From: Aspidiotus rigidus | Taxonomy: Eukaryota; Arthropoda; Insecta; Hemiptera; Diaspididae | NCBI GenBank assembly: GCA_035079385.1 | Contig: JAVHKY010000026.1 | Span: forward strand, 3,188,501 to 3,252,500 | Length of the DNA stretch: 64,000 nucleotides | Direction of reading: 5' to 3' | Part shown: piece after piece, positions 58,414 to 64,000 of the stretch | How the letters are laid out: every line of letters starts with the position of its first letter | Numbering within the stretch: the stretch's first letter is position 1 | The notes under the pieces: generated by a model | The model's database searches: none | The model's input: only the letters and a program-made list of their open reading frames with translations | Told to the model about the DNA's origin: nothing | Program-made: the position numbers and the translations under genes

Positions 58414-61400
58414 ACAGTACGGGTTTCAAATTAGACACTGTATATCGGATGCTGGATTCAGACTAAAGAGGATAGCAGAGACAGCTTGCGCGGCTGTCAA
58501 CCTTAACATAAGAGATGCGTTCAACTCAATAGCATGGAAGAGGATATTTGAAGCTCTTATGGACGCTGAAGTGCCTACATACCTCTCTTTAGGATCTAAG
58601 CAGAGACATCTGCTGGTACAGTAAAGCACCCAGTTACTTGTGGTGTGCCCGAAGGGTGTGTCCTTCGACTGCTCTTGTGGTATATCGCACTGAGGTGAAG
58701 CTGCCACCAAGTGCTAAGCTCATTTTCTATGCGGGTGACACACTGGTGATATACACTGGTAGAAAGAAGGGTGATCCAGGCCCTAGAGCAGTGTTTCTCA
58801 ACCTCTCTTATATCGCGGCACATTTTTTCATGAGATGATATTACTGCGGCACAGCATTTCCAGAACTCCAAATTGTATCGAAAATTTTTGTGCGTTTTGA
58901 CATTATCATGTCTCTACAGATTTTCTCCTCCTAATTTCAGAATTTGTGGCCTATAAGATGGCTCTATGAGGCCCATCCTTCTTTCTCTGTATTATGGTCA
59001 CGAGAAACAAGAGCTTCGATCTTCCACCGGGACTTAAAACAATTTTCCCATGTACGCAAAAGTGTCTGCATGCTTCCTGCATTTACTGGAAACCCTCTGG
59101 CCGCTTCTAATTCCGAATTTCATGAAAAAACATGAAATGTAATCTGCATTTCTGGCCATGTCACAGGAAGTTCTTGATTTTTATGACAGTGACTGCAGGT
59201 TTGGACTCAAGTTCAAGTAATTACTCGTATAACTGGAACTGACATCATTCAAAAATTGGAACACATCGGTCAGATAGGGCTTATGATTACTTTTCCGAGT
59301 AATTTCATCAATAAAATATTCAATTTAAATTTTAAAAAAATTAAAAATATCAATCAATAAAAAAATTGAAAAATAATTTTTTAAAAAATGAATTTATTAA
59401 AATTAATAAATTAATATAAAAGAAAATTAATAGTTAATATTTTGATTATGATTAAAATTAAAATAATTATTAATTCAATTTATAATAATTGAATTAAATA
59501 GAAAATACCCAATTAATTAATTGTATTTTAATTTGTATTAATCATGTATAATTCAAATGAATATTTTAATCTATCTTTTAATAAAATATTTTATTCAATT
59601 TTATTTAAATTGGATTTTTTTGATATCATTAATGAATCCAATTATTTCATTTTCTTCAAGTATTACTTTTATAATTGTTGTATTATAAAGAGTATTAATT
59701 TTAAAATCTTTTGAAAAGGTTGATTTTCAAAATATATCATGAGTTTAATAGCGATTAGCTTCATTTTCAATTTCTATTTTTAATTAATTTCGAATAATAA
59801 TAATTATTAAAAATTTAATTTATTCAATTTATTTAATATTTCATTTTTTAAATATGAAATTTTTTTAAATTATATATTATTAATAGAATTTTTTATTTTA
59901 TACTTTATTATTAATAAATCGTTTCGAAATAAAATAAAATCAGAGAAAATAATACAATTATGGTCGGGGTATTCCATTTTAACCGAGATATAATTTATTC
60001 ATAAACATAACCATCAATAAATATTAAAATAGATTGTATCCCTAATCAATTTAATAGAATTACAGATTGCATTCTTTCAATATAATTCTAATAATTCAAC
60101 ATCGAGGTAACAGATTAAAAATTTTTATTAATCATCCTGTTATCCTTAGAGATATTAATATTTTAATTATTTAAATTCATTTTCTTAATTAAATTAATAA
60201 ATTAAATTAAAAAATTTTAATTTGTACTAAGAATCAAAATTATTATTATTGGATACAATTTCTTAATTGGAAATTGAATATTATTTATTCATGTTAATAA
60301 AATATTTTCAATTTATGTAGTCAAAGTAATAAGATTAATTTGTCAAGTTATATAAAAAAAAAAAAAGACAATTCTTCTTTAGTTCATGTTAATTTATGTT
60401 TTTGATAAAACTTTTGCGGCACACCTGAGGCGGGCTTGCGGCACGGTGATGTACCGCGGCACACCGGTTGAGAAGTGACGCAATGGATTGAATTAGCCAG
60501 ACTAGAACTCGCATTAAGGAAGACGGAGGCCATATTATTCTCGACCTGCCGAAAGTTCTGTCCACCCACCTTTCGCCTGCAAGGTGTGGAAATCACAATC
60601 AAGAAGGTGATGAAGTAGCTGAGCTTCGGGCACATGATAGCGGAAAGGGTGGGCAAGGTTGTGACCTACCTAAACTGCCTGATGGGTGACTACCTTAGGA
60701 GAGCCGAGGGAAGCAAGAAGAAGGATTGTGATGAGCGCTACTTTGACGATCTGCCTACGTGGTACTCAGTATCGATTGACTCCATAAAGATAGCTTATCG
60801 ATGGGAAAAGATGGAGAAGATCCAACGAGGAGTTGGTGCCTACCGCACTGTCTCGACAGAGGTTCTTTGCGTATTAGCACGTTCACCACCAAGCGAGTTC
60901 TTTGCTGAGGAGAAAGCGGAGGTGTTCAAAGCAAAGATGAGAAAAACGAAGGATCAAGAGGCTGTAAGGGTGAAGCAGGAGGTTAGGCGTCTTGCTTCGG
61001 AAATGGAAAGTGAGAATTTCTCAAAATGAACTTGGAAACAGACGACCCGTGTGTTAATATGCGATCTCGATGAGTGGATTAATTGAGACCGTAGTCAGCT
61101 GAACTTTTACCTGGCGCAGGTGTTGGGTGGCCATGGCGGCTTTAACAAGTACTTCCATGAGGAAGGAAGGAAGGTTGAGCAGGCAACGTGTTCGTATTGC
61201 AATCAAGGGCGAGATGATGGACCAAAGCACACCTTATTAGTGTGTGAGGCGTGGAGGCGTGGGCAGAGCAAGCTTAGTCGATCACTGCAAGAGATTGAAG
61301 TCGATGAAGCGCTTGCTCCGAGTACTTGCTTCCAAAGAAGCATGAAAACTAAGCGTTTGCATTTGGAGCCACAGTCATGTAGAAGAAGATGGACACGGAA

Positions 61401-61620
61401 CGGAATACGCAAATGAAGAGCTACGTCTTGCCCTAGTGAACACCTGTATACCATTCAGATACAGACGACCGCGACACTTTTCAGAAAGGAGACCTTGATA
61501 CCAGGATACCTCATTCAAGAACTTGAGAAAGTTTTGGCTCGAGGGCAGAGAGAAAGGGAAATGTATGACTTTCAAGAGGACGTGATATTGTCAGGGTGCG
61601 ACATTATTATGGGAATTTGG
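58414..61620 (+). pseudogene. R1-like retrotransposon fragment split by a hAT-like element
   Basis: The first part (58414-58788) starts QYGFQIRHCISDAG, then LNIRDAFNSIAWKRI and EALMDAEVPTYL. These are RT blocks with a stop after HLLVQ and a YAGDT where YADD is expected. The second part (60476-61620) has LARLELALRKTEAILFSTC, the GHMIAERVGKVVTYL thumb region, then after a frame break at 61027 LNFYLAQVLGGHGGFNKYFH and CSYCNQGRDDGPKHTLLVC. This matches the fragment at 24003. It is antisense to gene B, 37 bases upstream of the acceptor of exon 1. The mutated catalytic site, stops and frameshifts make it dead. Confidence 0.85.
58789..60475. mobile_element. Nonautonomous hAT-like element, copy 4, nested in the RT fragment
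   Basis: The left end CAGTGTTTCTCAACC is intact. The right end reads GGTTGAGAAGTG instead of GGTTGAGAAACACTG, so a few terminal bases are lost, and no 8-bp duplication is seen. Same subterminal and AT-rich core as copies 1-3. It is the empty-site reference for the MITE in copy 2 and the hairpin in copy 1. Confidence 0.88.
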
Positions 61621-62190
61621 AAAAAATATCGACCAAAGAGCTAATAGAAAATATGACTGGCCTATTTGGTGAACCCGAACCATTTGAGGGCTCGAAAAAA
61701 TATAAAGTCTCACTCAAGCTGTAAAAAGAAAGAAGAACTCGCAGAAACTTAACTCGAAAACGGAAGAGGGAATTTTGTGCGGTATTCCTTCAGAGGTATG
61801 TGACGTCATCAACAGAACGTGGAAGAGTTTCGACTCCTGAACAGAAGAAGGGGGAAGATGTATGACCTTTAACTAGACGTGACACCATCAGTGTGTGACT
61901 TTATCTGATGAACTTGAAAAAATTTCATCCGAAGTCCGGAGATTTAGGAGACCCGGTCCATTTTCAGGACTCGAAAAAGTATCAAGTCACGAGCTATATG
62001 AAGGAAGAGGACTTGAAGAATATTGTACTTAAAAGTAGAGGGGGGAGTGTCAATTGAGCCGTTGGATAGACTAGACACTACGAGTTTCCCGATGTCATTG
62101 CTCTTGATGCAAACAATATACGTGAGTTTCAAAAAACTATTGTTTACAAAATTTTCGATTAATCTCAAATCAAATAAGGGTTGTTTTCCT
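61621..62190. other. Short repeat-like flank
   Basis: Words such as ATGTGACGTCATCAAC, ACTTGAAAAAATTTCATC and GAGCTATATGA tie this stretch to the 45-bp and CRE families. No gene. Confidence 0.4.
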
Positions 62191-63193
62191 AAAGGGTATA
62201 GCCCATTAAGAGGGGTAATCTGCCTTCATTGGCAGATCTCATTGAAACCTATCCTGTCTGTCAGACCTCCCCGACTAACTTCTCCCCCAGAAGTTTCAGT
62301 CCCCCGGAGCCAGAATTGTGATTTTACTTTGGAATTTTCTACACAAACGTATGTTGCACTGAGATATCTATAATTTACGGTGTGTGTAGATGATCATTGA
62401 GACTAACAACCAGAATTTTTTCAGAATTTTCTCGCTACATCAAGTCCTGTTCTCGGAATAATTAAAAATTCAAAATATTAGTTTCATAATGAAGGTATTT
62501 CAATGGCGATTCGAAATTATTGTGAAAAAATGCTTTACACATTCGCAAGAATTAAAAAAAAAATTAAAGAAAATCGTTTTATACAATGTTACGTATGATT
62601 TTTTTTAATTAATTTTTTTGCATTGAATGTGGGCGGTAAACTGAGAATTATCGAGTCGCGGAATGGAATACGGGCGTAGCTCGGAAGCGAACGTAACTCA
62701 GTGGCGGCGCGGTGCGACGCGCTTACCAGACTGCTGCGGCAAGCGTCGACTTTGTATTCACGTTTTCATTCGGTTTTTTCATCATTTACCTATCTTCCCC
62801 CCTCCGATTTTCCTGAATTTTTTTTTTTAATTCTTACGAATGTGTAAAGCATCTTTTCACAATAATTTTGAATCGCCATCGAAATACCTTCATTATGAAA
62901 CTAATATTCGAATTTTTAATTATTCCGAGAACAGGACTTGATGTAGCGAGAAAATTCCGAAAAAATTCTAGTTGTTTGTCTCAATGATCATCTATACACA
63001 CAGTAAATTATTATAGATATCTCACTGCAACATACGTTTGTGTAGAAAATTCCAAAGCAAAATCACAATTCTGGCTCCGGGGGACTGAAACTTCTGGGGG
63101 AGAAGTTAGTAGGGGAGGTCTATCAGACAGGATAGGTTTCAATGAGATCTGCCAACGAAGGCAGATTACCCCTCTTGATGGGCTATACCCTTT
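62191..63193. mobile_element. 1.0-kb near-palindromic foldback element
   Basis: The ends are AAAGGGTATAGCCCAT... and its inverse. Arms of about 380 bp (62191-62570 and 62815-63193) match closely throughout, including GGAGAAGTTAGT/ACTAACTTCTCC-type and CGAAATACCTTCATTATGAA blocks. The loop (about 62571-62814) is GC-rich for this window (GTGGCGGCGCGGTGCGACGC). No coding capacity and no clear duplication. Close arm identity suggests a recent origin or arm-to-arm correction. Confidence 0.88.
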
Positions 63194-64000
63194 CAGTTTG
63201 ATCTTTCGGATATAGTAGAATCCAAGAAATTTTTTGGGGGGAGATGAATTTCTAAAAAATACAAGTAGAAAGAATAGAAAGTAAACAAAATACAGCGGTC
63301 CTTCCTAAAATTATCAAGATGTGCCTTCATTTTTTTCTTTCTCCTCTCTGCTCGCTCAGTCTCCTATCCTGGGAATTCTTAAATCGAGTGGTTTCTCAAA
63401 TAACGTGCACGATTTCACTGATTGAAATTTAGTATCGGAAAAGAAGGCCTACATCATTATTTACTTTTTAATACGGATTACGCCCCGTTCAGTCCACTCG
63501 TACCTTAATTTTTGCAAATATTCGAAATGCGTAATCCGATGATATTAAGAATATGGTAATTTTTATCATCATCATCGGTCGTTGAATCTTCAAAAGAATA
63601 CCGAAAGCGTAACCTGTAGTTCTTTTAGCAGTTAATGCTCTGCGATACCGCCCTTGCGGTTCAATGAGATTTTAATAAGAAACAGTGTTGAGGTGAAATA
63701 CCTATAACTTCCATAAAATATAAACTGTATTCACTTTTATGCTTCTCATATGAAAAAACAAAAATTTAATATCACGATATATTTAATCCACCCCATAAAT
63801 CCATAGTCCGACCACAACATCGTCGATCATGAATACATGTTCTTTGACGTAAGTTTGGTGCGAAGAATCGATTAAAGAATACTTTCGTAATTTACGTACT
63901 AATTTCTATGATTTTTTACAATTTTCTGTGAATCATAATTATCATTTCTAAGAATTGTTTTGTTAAATGTGAGAAATAGAACCACTATGAAGCTGCTTAG
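63194..64000. other. Right edge, no recognised feature
   Basis: AT-rich sequence with no coding frame of interest, no inverted ends and no tandem array. The upstream noncoding exon implied for gene B could lie here but cannot be placed. Confidence 0.4.

Noticed and set aside
62640..62760. GC-rich loop of the palindrome as a tRNA or structural RNA
   Set aside because: No cloverleaf, A/B box pair or anticodon arm could be laid out.

Overview
The window reads as an insect genome: AT-rich, intron-rich and crowded with transposable elements. Two minus-strand genes of the insect-specific takeout / juvenile-hormone-binding-protein (JHBP) family lie head to tail. Gene B (48907-58376) is complete, with five exons, matching splice phases and about 253 codons. 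Gene A (1314-22469) shows its signal-peptide exon and the next two exons, and its 3' end lies off the left edge. No bacterial-type genes, tRNAs, rRNAs or CRISPR arrays were seen.

Layout. 0-6.3 kb: gene A exon 3, an intron filled by a 3.7-kb inverted-repeat element that carries a 1-kb nested insertion, then exon 2. 6.3-22.4 kb: the 16-kb first intron of gene A, holding a nearly intact non-LTR retrotransposon ORF2 (R1/Jockey group), a MITE, an 850-bp foldback, a hAT-like element with a perfect 8-bp target duplication, and a CRE-motif minisatellite. 22.4-22.5 kb: gene A exon 1. 24-29 kb: an R1-like fragment, a hAT-like element with a pogo-like MITE inside it, and a Penelope-like (PLE) reverse transcriptase fragment. 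29-31.8 kb: low-repeat sequence with no convincing gene. 31.9-43.1 kb: a mosaic of AATA microsatellites, 45-bp tandem repeats, palindromic dispersed repeats, a Tigger/pogo remnant and a truncated hAT-like copy. 43-47 kb: PLE-like repeats, a foldback and a second hAT-like element with a perfect 8-bp duplication. 47-50 kb: mostly unique sequence with gene B's last exon and some weak exon candidates. 50-56 kb: gene B intron 4, with a foldback, a PLE, CRE-rich repeats and MITEs. 56.3-58.4 kb: gene B exons 1-4. 58.4-61.6 kb: an R1-like retrotransposon split by a hAT-like element. 62.2-63.2 kb: a near-palindromic foldback.

Takeout-like proteins are secreted carriers of small hydrophobic ligands linked to feeding, circadian and hormone physiology. 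The remaining sequence is mobile DNA that has expanded their introns and flanks. The most unusual signal is a set of hammerhead-ribozyme-like motifs typical of PLE ends. Two of them sit in tiny insertions (107 and 120 bp) bounded by exact 12-13 bp target duplications.
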